A DNA stretch of 64,000 nt from an uncultured Pelagibacteraceae bacterium (GCA_902561095.1 CACEOF010000002.1:1-64000), one strand, 5' to 3'; counted from the stretch's first letter, positions 1-7,969 are shown. The notes: generated by a model not told the origin, from the sequence alone. A program made the numbers and translations.

Positions 1-646
1 TACTTACAGCTTTGAGCATTCTTTCATATGGTTTATGGTCTAATATTTGACTACCTATATGAACACTTAAACACTGTAGATTGATATTTTTTGAGTTTTT
101 ACAGTAATTTACAAGTTCGTAAAAAGTTTTACTGTTTACTCCAAATTTGTTTTCACTTTTACCAGTAGAAATCTGTTTAAGCGTTTTTGCATCAGTATTT
201 GGGTTTAGTCTTATTCCAACTTGTACAATTTTTCTTTTTCGTTTTGCAATTTTATTAATCTCTCGAATTTCACTTTTTGACTCTGCATTAATAAGTAATA
301 TTTTTTTTTCGATAGCAAAATTAATTTCTTCATTAGTTTTACCAACTCCTGAAAATACTATTTTGCTGGGATTTACTCCTGCTTTTAAAGCCAACATAAG
401 TTCTCCTTTCGATACAACGTCAGCACCTAAACCTAATTTCTTAATTTCTCTAATTATATTCACATTAGTATTTGATTTTACTGAAAAGCAGACCAATGGA
501 GAAAAGGATTTAAAATTTTTTTTAAAAATATTTATGTTATCTTTTAACTTTGAGTATGAGTAACAATAGGCTGGAGTTCGAAATTTATTAGCAATATTAA
601 GAACACTTACTTCCTCAATAAAAAGTTTTTTTTTAATGTATTTCAT
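1..646 (-). CDS. lysA: Diaminopimelate decarboxylase, 3' part cut off by window edge
   Basis: PLP enzyme that decarboxylates meso-diaminopimelate to L-lysine, the last step of lysine synthesis, in the cytoplasm. It is absent from the ORF track because its stop lies outside the window. Reading the minus strand from the ATG at 646 gives MKYIKKKLFIEEVSVLNIANK, then the PLP-lysine segment CFSVKSNTNVNI near residue 50, FSGVGKTNEEI, and SVHIGSQ near residue 200, all in family order. About 215 residues of the expected 400 or so are present. The start overlaps the stop of the upstream lipoprotein gene by one base (TGATG), so it is probably translated from the argH message. The + strand ORF at 147-563 is its shadow. 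dapE and dapD of the same pathway lie near 53-55 kb. Confidence 0.93.
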   Translation of the reverse strand, partial: MKYIKKKLFIEEVSVLNIANKFRTPAYCYSYSKLKDNINIFKKNFKSFSPLVCFSVKSNTNVNIIREIKKLGLGADVVSKGELMLALKAGVNPSKIVFSGVGKTNEEINFAIEKKILLINAESKSEIREINKIAKRKRKIVQVGIRLNPNTDAKTLKQISTGKSENKFGVNSKTFYELVNYCKNSKNINLQCLSVHIGSQILDHKPYERMLKAVS

Positions 647-768
647 CAATTTTTAAATATTGGGTCACATTTTTCATTATCTGAGTCCGAATATTTTGGG
701 CATCCTTTTTTTCCACAGGATACCACTAAGATTAAAAATATTAGTAGTATAGTTAATTTTTTAATCAT
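646..768 (-). CDS. Small lipoprotein (LptM/YifL-like), 40 aa
   Basis: Too short for the ORF track. The translation begins MIKKLTILLIFLILVVSCGKKG: a basic start, a hydrophobic stretch and a lipobox VVSC, predicting lipidation at Cys18 by the Lgt/LspA route. The mature peptide is only about 23 residues and has two further cysteines (KKGC and EKC). The ATG overlaps the argH stop by four bases (ATGA), and its TGA overlaps the lysA ATG by one base, so the three genes look translationally coupled. A tiny lipoprotein in front of lysA or dapF is common in proteobacteria; E. coli LptM (YifL), which helps LptD maturation, is the best-known case. Membership in that family is inferred from size, lipobox and position, not from an alignment. 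Confidence 0.8.
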   Translation of the reverse strand: MIKKLTILLIFLILVVSCGKKGCPKYSDSDNEKCDPIFKN

Positions 769-2156
769 ATTTCTTGTTTGTATTTCATTATCATCTTTTT
801 GATATTATCAAAAGATGTTCCTCCAAATGATTTTTTTGAATTCACAGAATTGTTTAAATCAAACACCTTTAAAACATCTTCAGTAAGTTTAGGCTCAATT
901 TTTCTAAGTTGCTCTAAAGATAGTTCATCTAAATTTTTTTTTGTTTTTTCTGCTAAATTAACAATAGCCGAGGTTTTTTGATATGCATTTCTAAATGAGA
1001 TTGAATGATTTTTCACTAGATAGTCAGCTAAGTCTGTTGCAGTAATGTAACCTTTATTTGCAAGCTCAAGCATTTCTTTTTTGTTAGGAGTACAATTTTT
1101 TAATACTTCATCAAAAATTTTAAGACAATTTATAAGTGTATCATTTGAATTAAACACAATCTCTTTATCATCTTGTAAATCTTTAAAATAAGATAGTGGT
1201 AAACCTTTTAAAATAGTCAGCATAGAAAATAAATTTCCATAGGTACTTCCAGATTTACCTCTTAAATATTCTAGAAGATCAGGATTTTTTTTTTGAGGCA
1301 TTATCGAAGAGCCGGTTACAACTTTATCAGACAAATTAATTAAATTGAAACCATCTGAATTCCATATAATTAACTCTTCTGCAATTCTTGAAATATGCAT
1401 AGAGCACACTGATACGCTGTAAAGAAAATCAAGCACAAAGTCTCTATTTGAAACTGTATCAATAGAATTATTTGTAGGTTTTTTAAAACCAAGTTTTTTG
1501 GTTGTATAATTTCTGTCTATATTAAATGATGTCCCAGATAAAGCAGCAACACCAAGTGGATTTTCATCTAAACTTTCAAGATTGTTAGAAAATCTTTTTT
1601 TATCTCTATTAAACATTTCAACATAAGACATAAGATAATGTGCGAAAGAAATTGCTTGAGCATTTTTTAAATGTGTAAAACCAGGCATAATAGTTTGAAT
1701 ATTTTTTTCAGCTAATTTTATTGAAGTTTTAATAACTTTATCTAAATTACTATTTATTTCATTAGTTGCAGATTTTAACCATAACTTGAAATCAGTAATT
1801 ACCTGATCATTTCTTGATCTTGCTGTATGGATATATCCCGCTTCTTCACCAATAATTTGAAAAAGTCTTTTTTCAATATTCATATGAATATCTTCATATT
1901 TTTTATTGAATTCAAATTTTTTATTAGAAATTTCTCTTTCTATTTTATTCAGACCATAAATAATTTTATTTTTAATTTTAAATGATATTATTTTTTGTTT
2001 AAAAAGCATCTCAACATGGGCGATGGATCCTTTAATATCTTCTTTGTAGAGTCTTTTATCAACATCTAAAGAATTACCAACTTTTTGAAACAAACTTGAC
2101 GTATCTTTTTTTATACGTGTGTTCCACATTGCCTGGTTGTTTTTATTTTTTGCCAT
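765..2156 (-). CDS. argH: Argininosuccinate lyase
   Basis: Splits argininosuccinate into arginine and fumarate, the last step of arginine synthesis; cytoplasmic homotetramer of the fumarase/aspartase superfamily. The 463 residues are the normal family length. The superfamily signature loop GSSIMPQKKNPD is intact near residues 280-293, and HTARSRNDQ near residue 110 matches the substrate-binding region. It is followed by the lipoprotein gene with a four-base overlap and then lysA, a common alphaproteobacterial order that links arginine and lysine synthesis. It is divergent from tlpA across 24 bp, so both promoters must be very compact or overlapping. argB of the same pathway is near 56 kb. Confidence 0.97.
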   Translation of the reverse strand: MAKNKNNQAMWNTRIKKDTSSLFQKVGNSLDVDKRLYKEDIKGSIAHVEMLFKQKIISFKIKNKIIYGLNKIEREISNKKFEFNKKYEDIHMNIEKRLFQIIGEEAGYIHTARSRNDQVITDFKLWLKSATNEINSNLDKVIKTSIKLAEKNIQTIMPGFTHLKNAQAISFAHYLMSYVEMFNRDKKRFSNNLESLDENPLGVAALSGTSFNIDRNYTTKKLGFKKPTNNSIDTVSNRDFVLDFLYSVSVCSMHISRIAEELIIWNSDGFNLINLSDKVVTGSSIMPQKKNPDLLEYLRGKSGSTYGNLFSMLTILKGLPLSYFKDLQDDKEIVFNSNDTLINCLKIFDEVLKNCTPNKKEMLELANKGYITATDLADYLVKNHSISFRNAYQKTSAIVNLAEKTKKNLDELSLEQLRKIEPKLTEDVLKVFDLNNSVNSKKSFGGTSFDNIKKMIMKYKQEI

Positions 2157-2180
2157 GATATTTAATTATACCTATTTAAT

Positions 2181-2690
2181 ATGAGAATTTTAATATTATT
2201 TACCTTTTTAATCACAAATGCTCTTGGAAATGAATTGCCAGATTTAAAAAATCTTGTAATCCATAAAATACCAAAAATATACGATAATGTTATTTTTTTA
2301 GATGATGCAGATGAAGAAATTAATATTCAAAATTTAGATAGTAAGCTGATAATATTAAATTTTTGGGCAACTTGGTGTGAACCATGTAAAGAGGAAATGC
2401 CTTCTTTAAACAGGCTTCAAGCAAATCAAAAGCTAAAGAACTTAAAAATATATCCGATTAATATTGGTAAAGAAAATCTAAATAAAGTTAAAAGTTTTTT
2501 TTCTGAATTAAATATAAATAATTTAGAGCCTTATTTCGATAATCCATCAACTCTAGCAAAAACTTTTTCTTTAAGAGGACTTCCAACTACCATACTTTTA
2601 AATTCTAAAGGGGAAGAATTTGCCAGAATTATTGGATCAATAAATTTTGATAATGAAAATTTTATTAACTGGTTAAAAAATTTAAGTTAA
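2181..2690 (+). CDS. tlpA: TlpA-like periplasmic thiol-disulfide oxidoreductase
   Basis: Thioredoxin-fold protein of the TlpA/ResA type, expected to act as a reductant outside the cytoplasmic membrane, for instance in cytochrome maturation. The N-terminus MRILILFTFLITNALG is a short signal peptide or anchor. The active site is ILNFWATWCEPCKEEMPSL (CEPC) near residues 60-78, and a cis-proline region LRGLPTTILL is near residue 130. Length of 169 residues suits a single-domain TlpA. It is divergent from argH, a neighbour pair common in proteobacteria, and its stop overlaps the convergent HIG1-type gene by four bases. The exact redox partner cannot be told from sequence. Confidence 0.88.
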   Translation: MRILILFTFLITNALGNELPDLKNLVIHKIPKIYDNVIFLDDADEEINIQNLDSKLIILNFWATWCEPCKEEMPSLNRLQANQKLKNLKIYPINIGKENLNKVKSFFSELNINNLEPYFDNPSTLAKTFSLRGLPTTILLNSKGEEFARIIGSINFDNENFINWLKNLS

Positions 2691-2890
2691 TCTTTAAAAA
2701 AATAAGCAAAAGCGACCAAAGCAATTATAGCAATAAATTGCAAAATGACTCTCATCTGCATTAACTTATTTGAATATTTTTTGCTTGTCTCTCCACCCTT
2801 GAAAAGAGTCCCTATGCCTAATATTAGAACGACACCTACTGCAATTAAAAGAGCAATAGACAGAACTTTAACTATAATTCCTGATAACAT
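2687..2890 (-). CDS. Twin-transmembrane HIG1-domain-type protein
   Basis: 67 residues with two hydrophobic segments, about 5-28 and 47-64, separated by a polar loop LFKGGETSKKYSNKLMQMRV. This two-helix hairpin with a basic SNKLMQ-RVxLQ-type loop matches the HIG_1 (hypoxia-induced) conserved region found in many alphaproteobacteria and in mitochondrial respiratory-complex assembly factors. A role at the respiratory chain is inferred from the family only. It lies convergent to tlpA (four-base overlap at TTAA) and divergent from the esterase gene, 49 bp away. Confidence 0.8.
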   Translation of the reverse strand: MLSGIIVKVLSIALLIAVGVVLILGIGTLFKGGETSKKYSNKLMQMRVILQFIAIIALVAFAYFFKD

Positions 2891-2939
2891 TTTTGTATTT
2901 TAGATTGTTTTTAAAAATAAAACACTTAATTTATTAACT

Positions 2940-3590
2940 ATGACATTTTGCCTTAACGCCGTAATCATTAGACCCGAAAATGGAATTCAAATAAAAAAAG
3001 CAATTATTTTATTACATGGATATGGTGGTGATGGAAAGGATATTAGTATGCTCTCATTAAATTGGAAAAGACATATGCCAAATACAGTTTTTATATGTCC
3101 AAATGGACACGAGACTTGTGCTATGAACCCTTCAGGATATCAATGGTTTGATCTTAGCAAAGAAGAACCAGCTTATATATTGGAGCAATCAATTAAAGCT
3201 GAGAATGTAATTAAAAAATTTATCGAGGAAGTTAAATTAGAATTTGATTTATCAAATAAAGACATATGTTTATCTGGTTTTAGTCAAGGTTGTATGATGT
3301 CTTTAAATGTTGGCTTAACATCAGATGAAAAATTTTCTTGTATCGTTGGTTTTTCCGGAAAAATTATTGATAAGGATAACTTAAAAAATAGAATCAAAAA
3401 TAAAACTGAAACTTTACTTATCCATGGTGATACTGATCAAATTGTCCCATCAATCAACTTACTAGAAGCTAAAGACTTTTTAATAAGAAATGATGTCAAA
3501 GTTGATACACTTTTAATTAAAAATTGTGATCATCACATTCCTATACAAGCTTCTAGTACAGCATTGAATTATATATTAAAGAAACTTTAA
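2940..3590 (+). CDS. Phospholipase/carboxylesterase family alpha/beta hydrolase
   Basis: Cytoplasmic serine hydrolase of the carboxylesterase/acyl-protein thioesterase type, 216 residues. Visible elements are the oxyanion-side loop LLHGYGGDGKD near residue 25, the nucleophile elbow SGFSQGCMM (Ser in GFSQG) near residue 118, the acid in HGDTDQIVP near residue 162 and the catalytic His in CDHHIP near residue 195, so the Ser-Asp-His triad is complete. The substrate is unknown. An HNH gene follows 47 bp downstream on the same strand. Confidence 0.88.
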   Translation: MTFCLNAVIIRPENGIQIKKAIILLHGYGGDGKDISMLSLNWKRHMPNTVFICPNGHETCAMNPSGYQWFDLSKEEPAYILEQSIKAENVIKKFIEEVKLEFDLSNKDICLSGFSQGCMMSLNVGLTSDEKFSCIVGFSGKIIDKDNLKNRIKNKTETLLIHGDTDQIVPSINLLEAKDFLIRNDVKVDTLLIKNCDHHIPIQASSTALNYILKKL

Positions 3591-3637
3591 TATCTCTTAA
3601 TATTGATTAAGTAGATCAACTGAGTTAAAATTAATAT

Positions 3638-4207
3638 ATGAATAACTTTATTGAACAAAACGTTTCATTAGAAAAATGTCCAGCATTAGTCTTAAATGCT
3701 GATTACAGACCATTGAGTTATTACCCTTTATCATTATGGTCGTGGCAAGACACAGTAAAATCAGTTTTTTTAGATAGAGTGATCATAGTTAGCAATTATG
3801 ATAGAATTATTCGAAGCCCTTCTTTTAATATGCAATTACCAAGTGTTATTGCACTTAAAGATTATATTGTTCCACAATCAAAACCTAGCTTTACAAGATT
3901 TAATGTATTCTTAAGAGATAAATTCTCTTGCCAGTATTGTGGTAGTGATGAGGAGCTTACTTTTGATCATTTGCTTCCAAGATCAAAAGGAGGTGAGACT
4001 AACTGGGATAACGTAGTAACTGCTTGCTCTGCATGTAATGTAAAAAAGGGTGGAAAATTATTAAAAAATTCAGGAATGAAATTACATCAGTATCCTTATA
4101 GGCCATCAACAGAAGATTTACATAAAAATGGAAAAAATTTTCCTCCAAACTTTCTTCATAAAAGTTGGATGGACTATCTATACTGGGACGTTGAACTAGA
4201 GGCTTAA
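3638..4207 (+). CDS. HNH endonuclease family protein
   Basis: 189 residues with an HNH fold in the second half: a zinc pair CQYCG, then FDHLLPRSKGGETNWDNVV and CSACNVKKGG, giving His-Asn-His-like metal residues and four zinc cysteines. The first half (PALVLNADYRPLSYYPLSLWSW) is the conserved N-terminal part of a widespread bacterial HNH family whose members are usually single-copy chromosomal genes. It shows no sign of belonging to a restriction system: no methylase or mobile gene is nearby. The physiological role is not established from sequence. It ends in a four-base overlap with the convergent coq7. Confidence 0.88.
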   Translation: MNNFIEQNVSLEKCPALVLNADYRPLSYYPLSLWSWQDTVKSVFLDRVIIVSNYDRIIRSPSFNMQLPSVIALKDYIVPQSKPSFTRFNVFLRDKFSCQYCGSDEELTFDHLLPRSKGGETNWDNVVTACSACNVKKGGKLLKNSGMKLHQYPYRPSTEDLHKNGKNFPPNFLHKSWMDYLYWDVELEA

Positions 4208-4737
4208 ATTTTTTCAGATATATTTATTGCAATTTTAGATCCAGTTTTTATTAGTTTATCTAAAATTAAGTAAGGTCCTTTTTTGGTTGCACCTTTTTCA
4301 TAAGCTATATCTTTATGATTTAGCTCATCTTCTCTGAATTTGATAATTTTTTTCTTTAACGTTTTTTCACTATCGTCAAGTTGGTTAATCTGATTTAAAT
4401 AATGTTCATCAATAACTTCTTCAACAGAGGCAGTACAAAGCATTGCAGCTTTTTTACCTAATAAAGTTGATCCAAAACCCAAACCTACACCTAACAAATC
4501 CCAAAGAGGTAAAAATTTCGTAGGAGCTATATTTCTCTTTTTTATTTCTTTTTCAAAAAAATCACGATGTTCTTTTTCATGAATTTTCATTTCTTCAATA
4601 GTTTCTTTTAATTTATCATTTTTTACAAATGTATTTAAAGCAAGTAATTGACCTTCATAAATTTTTACAGCGCCTCTTTCGCCAGCATGATCCACTCTTA
4701 TGAATTCTTCCACTTTTTTTTTATCTGTTCTTTTCAT
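4204..4737 (-). CDS. coq7: Demethoxyubiquinone hydroxylase
   Basis: Carboxylate-bridged di-iron monooxygenase that hydroxylates demethoxyubiquinone in ubiquinone synthesis; peripheral on the inner membrane. Iron ligands are visible in two internal repeats: VDHAGERGAVKIYEGQ and EMKIHEKEHRDFF in the first half, CTASVEEVIDEHY and FREDELNHKDIA in the second. The 177 residues match the short alphaproteobacterial/mitochondrial form. The ORF track starts two codons earlier at a TTG (4743); I chose the ATG at 4737 (MKRTDKKK). It overlaps the upstream dsbB by 17 bases, suggesting coupled translation. Confidence 0.93.
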   Translation of the reverse strand: MKRTDKKKVEEFIRVDHAGERGAVKIYEGQLLALNTFVKNDKLKETIEEMKIHEKEHRDFFEKEIKKRNIAPTKFLPLWDLLGVGLGFGSTLLGKKAAMLCTASVEEVIDEHYLNQINQLDDSEKTLKKKIIKFREDELNHKDIAYEKGATKKGPYLILDKLIKTGSKIAINISEKI

Positions 4738-5206
4738 ATCCAAAGTAAATTTTTGTTAAACCAATAGTTAATAATAAACAAATTATTATATTGAAGCTTG
4801 TAAGTGATAATCCAAAAATTTTGAATGTTACATCTTTGCAACTTATACTTTTTTGTTGTAATTGCTTTAATATTTCATCTTTATCAACAATATTTGCTCC
4901 CTTTTTAAGATCGCAAAGTAAAGACTCTTGTATAAACCCTTGTTCAATTCCTAAGTGGTATAAAGACAATATTGTTGCTATTAAAAAAATTATTGCCAAT
5001 GAGAGAATTAGATACTTTTCTAGATTATTGTATTTATAATTTATTAATACAATTAAGATTGCTAAAAAATATGGGATCCTTTCATACACACAAAGATTAC
5101 AAGGTTGGTGACCAAGAATGTATTCTATGAAATATGCAGATATTAATGCAATAAAGCTTATTAAAAATATACCTGTAAATAAATTTTTATTGCTGAGGTT
5201 AAACAT
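4721..5206 (-). CDS. dsbB: DsbB-family disulfide bond formation protein
   Basis: Four-helix membrane protein that passes electrons from a periplasmic DsbA-type oxidase to quinone. The first periplasmic loop holds the CxxC pair (GHQPCNLCVYERIPYF) near residues 33-42, with the Arg after it typical of quinone binding. A second cysteine pair lies in the loop around residues 96-123 (LLCDLKKGAN... and KSISCKD). Length of 161 residues is normal. It overlaps yqaA upstream by eight bases and coq7 downstream by 17, giving a three-gene run; association with coq7 fits a shared dependence on ubiquinone. Confidence 0.9.
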   Translation of the reverse strand: MFNLSNKNLFTGIFLISFIALISAYFIEYILGHQPCNLCVYERIPYFLAILIVLINYKYNNLEKYLILSLAIIFLIATILSLYHLGIEQGFIQESLLCDLKKGANIVDKDEILKQLQQKSISCKDVTFKIFGLSLTSFNIIICLLLTIGLTKIYFGYEKNR

Positions 5207-5804
5207 TAAATTTATAAAATAAAAATATTATTAAAAATATAATAACAAGTAATATTCCCAAAATGGTAAACCATTTTGATCCATGTCTGTTCATAAAATC
5301 TGTAAATAAATGTCCAAATTTATACGACAAGTAAGAAATAATAAAAAACCTAAGACTTCTAGAGATAAGACTTACAATGATAAATATGAACAGATTAAAA
5401 CCAATTAATCCACTAGCAATTGTGAAAGCTTTATAAGGCAAAGGGGTAAAACCTGCTAAAAAAAGTATACTTAGCCATGCTAGAAACCCCTCTCCAATAG
5501 ATAAATCATATTTTAATTTTTCAACTTTATTTTCATATCCATAAAATTCGATCACACTGAAAGATAGATCATAAAAAAATGATCCCAGGAAGTATCCAAA
5601 AACACCTCCCAAAACTGAAAAAATGGATGCTATCAAAAATATTTTTATGTAATTTTTTTTCTTTGCTATGACCATAGGCACAATCATTACGTCTGGTGGT
5701 ATGGGAAAAAAAGAACTTTCAATAAACGAAACTAAACCCAAATAAAAGTTTGAGCTCTTATGTGATGCTAAATCTAAACATTTTATGTAAAGAGTTTGAA
5801 ACAT
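5199..5804 (-). CDS. yqaA: YqaA-family (SNARE-associated/VTT) membrane protein
   Basis: 201 residues with several hydrophobic segments and the DedA/VTT-type re-entrant motif: SFIESSFFPIPPDVMIVPMV near residues 27-45 and a second half FLAGFTPLPYKAFTIASG near residues 116-133. The IPPD and PYKAF pieces fit the YqaA subgroup. VTT/DedA relatives are linked to phospholipid scrambling or undecaprenyl-phosphate recycling, but no role is proven for this subgroup. It heads the yqaA-dsbB-coq7 run, starting 62 bp from tRNA-Leu on the other strand. A second VTT-domain gene is at 58.8 kb. Confidence 0.85.
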   Translation of the reverse strand: MFQTLYIKCLDLASHKSSNFYLGLVSFIESSFFPIPPDVMIVPMVIAKKKNYIKIFLIASIFSVLGGVFGYFLGSFFYDLSFSVIEFYGYENKVEKLKYDLSIGEGFLAWLSILFLAGFTPLPYKAFTIASGLIGFNLFIFIIVSLISRSLRFFIISYLSYKFGHLFTDFMNRHGSKWFTILGILLVIIFLIIFLFYKFNV

Positions 5805-5845
5805 TTTTTGGTTTTAATATAATTTTAGTTCTTATACTATTTAAA

Positions 5846-5851
5846 TATAAT
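5846..5851 (+). promoter_or_regulatory. Possible -10 box for tRNA-Leu
   Basis: TATAAT stands 16 bp before the tRNA 5' end. No good -35 box is seen at the expected distance, and the region is so AT-rich that chance matches are likely. Confidence 0.35.
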
Positions 5852-5866
5852 TTAATTCAAATTAGT

Positions 5867-5951
5867 GGGCGAATGGCGGAACTGGTAGACGCGCACGACT
5901 CAAAATCGTGTTTCGCAAGAAGTGAGAGTTCGATTCTCTCTTCGCCCACCA
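5867..5951 (+). tRNA. tRNA-Leu(CAA)
   Basis: Acceptor arms GGGCGAA and TTCGCCC pair fully, discriminator A, CCA encoded at 5949-5951. The anticodon stem CACGA/TCGTG closes the loop CTCAAAA, giving anticodon CAA (reads TTG). A long variable arm (TTTCGCAAGAAGT region) and T arm GAGAG-TTCGATT-CTCTC make it a class II tRNA, as expected for Leu. The next gene starts six bases after the CCA, so the two are probably cotranscribed. Confidence 0.97.
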
Positions 5952-5957
5952 AAAGAT

Positions 5958-7655
5958 ATGGAAATAAATAAACAAAATAATCTTTTAGAACTTTTTTATC
6001 AACAGTACTTAAAAGAAAAGCCCGATCAAATTTTTTTGAAATCATTAAAAAATTTAGAAAATAAATTTACATGGAAAGAAACCTATTTAAATATTTTAAA
6101 ACTATCTGAAGAGTTAAGTTCATTTATAGAGAATAAAGATCGTTGTTTGTTAATTTCAGAAAATAGACCTGAATGGATGATCTCTGATTTAGCAATAATG
6201 TTATCAAAAGGTATTACTGTTCCAGCTTATACGACCTATCTAGAAAGAGATTATGAATTTTTAATTAATGATTGCAACCCATCAGTTATAATTGTTTCAG
6301 ATGCTTTGCAATATAATAAAATTAAAAATATAGTTAAATCTAAACCTTACATAAAAAAAATACTATCTTTTGAAGAGATTAAAGATGCAAATGATGTTAT
6401 TTGCATAAAAAATATTTTTGAAAAAAAAAAATATCTGGAAAAAAATTTTCTAGATTTAGATATTTCAAGAAAAGATCTTGCCTGTATAATTTATACCTCT
6501 GGCACACAAGGAAACCCCAAAGGTGTGATGTTAAGTCATGGAGGAATATTAAGTAATTGTGAAGGTGCCTTATTTTTACTTAAAGAGTTTATTTCAAAAA
6601 AACCTGGGTTTCTAACCTGGTTACCCTTGTCACATTCTTATGAGCACACTGTTCAATTTGTTCAGATAGCGCTAGGTGCTAGGGTTTTTTATGCAGAAAG
6701 TATAGATAAGCTAATAAAAAATATGGATGAATGTAACCCTGATATTATGACTGCCGTGCCAAGATTTTATCAAAATTTGTATCAAAAAATAAATGCATCT
6801 TTTAATAAAACAAAAGGCCTAAAAAAATATCTTATTAATAAGATGCTCTTTCTTGGTGAGAAGACTTTATTTAAAAATAATTTGTCCACTTTGGAAATTG
6901 TACAAAATTTTATTTGTGAAAAAATAGTTAGAAAAAAAATTAAATCTCAATTTGGTGGTTCTTTAAAGTTATTTATTTCTGGAGGTGGAGCATTGGATAA
7001 AGATGTGGGAGTATTTTTAAACGCAATAGGATTGCCTACATTGCAGGGATACGGTTTAACAGAAACTTCTCCAGTGGTCAGTTGTAATCCAAAAGATGAT
7101 ATAAGAATTGATACAGTTGGACCTGCTTTTGCAGCAAATAAGGTTAAAATAGCAGATGATGGTGAGATCTTAGTTAAGGGTGAAAATGTGATGTTAGGTT
7201 ATTGGAACAATGACGAGGAAACAAAAAAAGTTTTAAAAGATGGATGGTTATATACGGGTGATATAGGTCATTTTGAAAACAAATACCTAAAAATTACAGA
7301 CAGAAAAAAAGATATTTTAATAACTCCTGGAGGTGAAAATATTTCACCAGTAAAAATTGAAAACGATTTATTAAAAATCAGTTTTGTTGAACAAACTTTA
7401 GTTTATGGAGATAACAAACCTTATTTAGTTGCATTATTAGTTTTAAATAAAGAAAACTCTTATACATCTGATGAGATAATTTTAAAAGAATTAGAAATAG
7501 TAAATAAAAATTTATCAAAAATAGAAAAAATAAAAAAATTTATTGTTATTAAAGATAAATTTACAATTGAAAATGGGTTGATAACCCCAACATTAAAATT
7601 AAAAAGATATAAAATTATTCAAAAATATAAAAATCATTTAGAAAATCTTTATTAA
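5958..7655 (+). CDS. AMP-dependent long-chain acyl-CoA synthetase
   Basis: Activates a carboxylic acid, probably a long-chain fatty acid, to acyl-AMP and then acyl-CoA. Motifs in order: phosphate-binding loop IIYTSGTQGNPKGVMLSH near residue 175, WLPLSHSYEH, GGGALDKDVGVFL, YGLTETSPVVSC near residue 365, WLYTGDIGHF and the hinge region ITDRKKDILITPGGENISP near residue 450. The ORF track begins at 5922 inside the tRNA; I chose ATG 5958 (MEINKQNNLLEL), six bases after the tRNA, giving 565 residues. It resembles the FadD15/FAA-type long-chain synthetases (WLPLSHSYEHT) more than E. coli FadD, but the chain length preference cannot be read. Confidence 0.9.
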   Translation: MEINKQNNLLELFYQQYLKEKPDQIFLKSLKNLENKFTWKETYLNILKLSEELSSFIENKDRCLLISENRPEWMISDLAIMLSKGITVPAYTTYLERDYEFLINDCNPSVIIVSDALQYNKIKNIVKSKPYIKKILSFEEIKDANDVICIKNIFEKKKYLEKNFLDLDISRKDLACIIYTSGTQGNPKGVMLSHGGILSNCEGALFLLKEFISKKPGFLTWLPLSHSYEHTVQFVQIALGARVFYAESIDKLIKNMDECNPDIMTAVPRFYQNLYQKINASFNKTKGLKKYLINKMLFLGEKTLFKNNLSTLEIVQNFICEKIVRKKIKSQFGGSLKLFISGGGALDKDVGVFLNAIGLPTLQGYGLTETSPVVSCNPKDDIRIDTVGPAFAANKVKIADDGEILVKGENVMLGYWNNDEETKKVLKDGWLYTGDIGHFENKYLKITDRKKDILITPGGENISPVKIENDLLKISFVEQTLVYGDNKPYLVALLVLNKENSYTSDEIILKELEIVNKNLSKIEKIKKFIVIKDKFTIENGLITPTLKLKRYKIIQKYKNHLENLY

Positions 7656-7774
7656 TTTATTTTTACCAAATGCTTTATTAACCGCATAAACATTAACTTA
7701 ATTAATGGATTAAAATTTAGAATAAACAATAATTAAGAAAATTTTTTTCTAAATTTTCAATTTCAATTAAAGGT

Positions 7775-7809
7775 TTGACATAACTTATAGAAAAAAATAA
7801 AAATATAGT
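7775..7809 (+). promoter_or_regulatory. Promoter candidate for the lysine-rich peptide
   Basis: A perfect -35 hexamer TTGACA lies at 7775-7780. At 17 bp spacing the -10 would be TAAAAA (7798-7803); a better hexamer TATAGT is at 7804-7809 but 23 bp away. Transcription would start about 7810-7818, leaving a leader of about 40-45 nt. The -35 is clear, the -10 ambiguous. Confidence 0.5.
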
Positions 7810-7813
7810 AACA

Positions 7814-7832
7814 GCGAATCATTTAGATTTGC
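7814..7832 (+). promoter_or_regulatory. Hairpin in the leader of the lysine-rich peptide
   Basis: GCGAATC and GATTTGC can pair (seven pairs, one G-U) around the loop ATTTA, ending 11 nt before the Shine-Dalgarno sequence. It could set mRNA stability or translation of the downstream small gene; function is inferred only. Confidence 0.4.
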
Positions 7833-7842
7833 TTAACTAAAA

Positions 7843-7849
7843 AAGGGAG
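7843..7849 (+). promoter_or_regulatory. Strong ribosome binding site
   Basis: AAGGGAG, six bases before the ATG at 7856. It is one of the better Shine-Dalgarno matches in the window and supports the 30-codon ORF as a real, translated gene. Confidence 0.7.
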
Positions 7850-7855
7850 CTAAAG

Positions 7856-7948
7856 ATGCCTAAGAAAAGAAAAAAAGCGGCAAAGAAAAGTAAGAAAAAA
7901 GCTAAGAAAAAAGCTAAGAAAAAAGCAAAAAAAAGAAGAAGAAAGTAA
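7856..7948 (+). CDS. Lysine-rich 30-residue basic peptide, unrecognised
   Basis: Too short for the ORF track. The product starts MPKKRKKAAKKSKKKAKKK; 22 of 30 residues are Lys or Arg, the rest mainly Ala, with three KKKA-type repeats and a closing RRR. It has no acidic or hydrophobic core, so it is expected to be disordered and to bind nucleic acid or another polyanion. It resembles the lysine/alanine tails of histone H1 and of bacterial H1-like proteins, but is far smaller. It is a self-standing unit: -35 TTGACA, a leader hairpin, a good Shine-Dalgarno site and a strong terminator 21 bases after the stop. The function is unknown; DNA or RNA compaction is an inference. It faces carD, which has a similar lysine-rich segment. 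Confidence 0.75.
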   Translation: MPKKRKKAAKKSKKKAKKKAKKKAKKRRRK

Positions 7949-7969
7949 TATCTTAGTACTTTTCAAAAA

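Larger units (their letters stand above)
7656..7855. other. 200-bp leader/intergenic region before the lysine-rich peptide
   Basis: One of the longest protein-free stretches in the window. It holds an 11-bp inverted repeat (AAAATTTAGAA at 7712-7722 and its complement at 7747-7757, 24-nt loop), which may be no more than AT-rich chance; a consensus -35 box TTGACA; a small hairpin just before the ribosome binding site; and that site itself. No further ORF with a convincing start was seen. Confidence 0.6.

Noticed and set aside
147-563. 138-residue + strand ORF at the window start
   Set aside because: It is the antisense shadow of lysA, which reads well on the minus strand with PLP and HIGSQ motifs.
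3638-4207. HNH gene as a restriction or homing element
   Set aside because: No methylase, intron or mobile partner nearby; the N-terminal half matches a common chromosomal HNH family.
5922-5957. N-terminal 12 residues of the ORF-track acyl-CoA synthetase
   Set aside because: They lie inside and just after tRNA-Leu; the ATG at 5958 directly follows the tRNA.
7712-7757. 11-bp AT-rich inverted repeat with a 24-nt loop after the acyl-CoA synthetase
   Set aside because: A/T-only arms apart from one G-C pair and a long loop; weak as a terminator and likely by chance in this composition. Kept only as a note in the intergenic entry.
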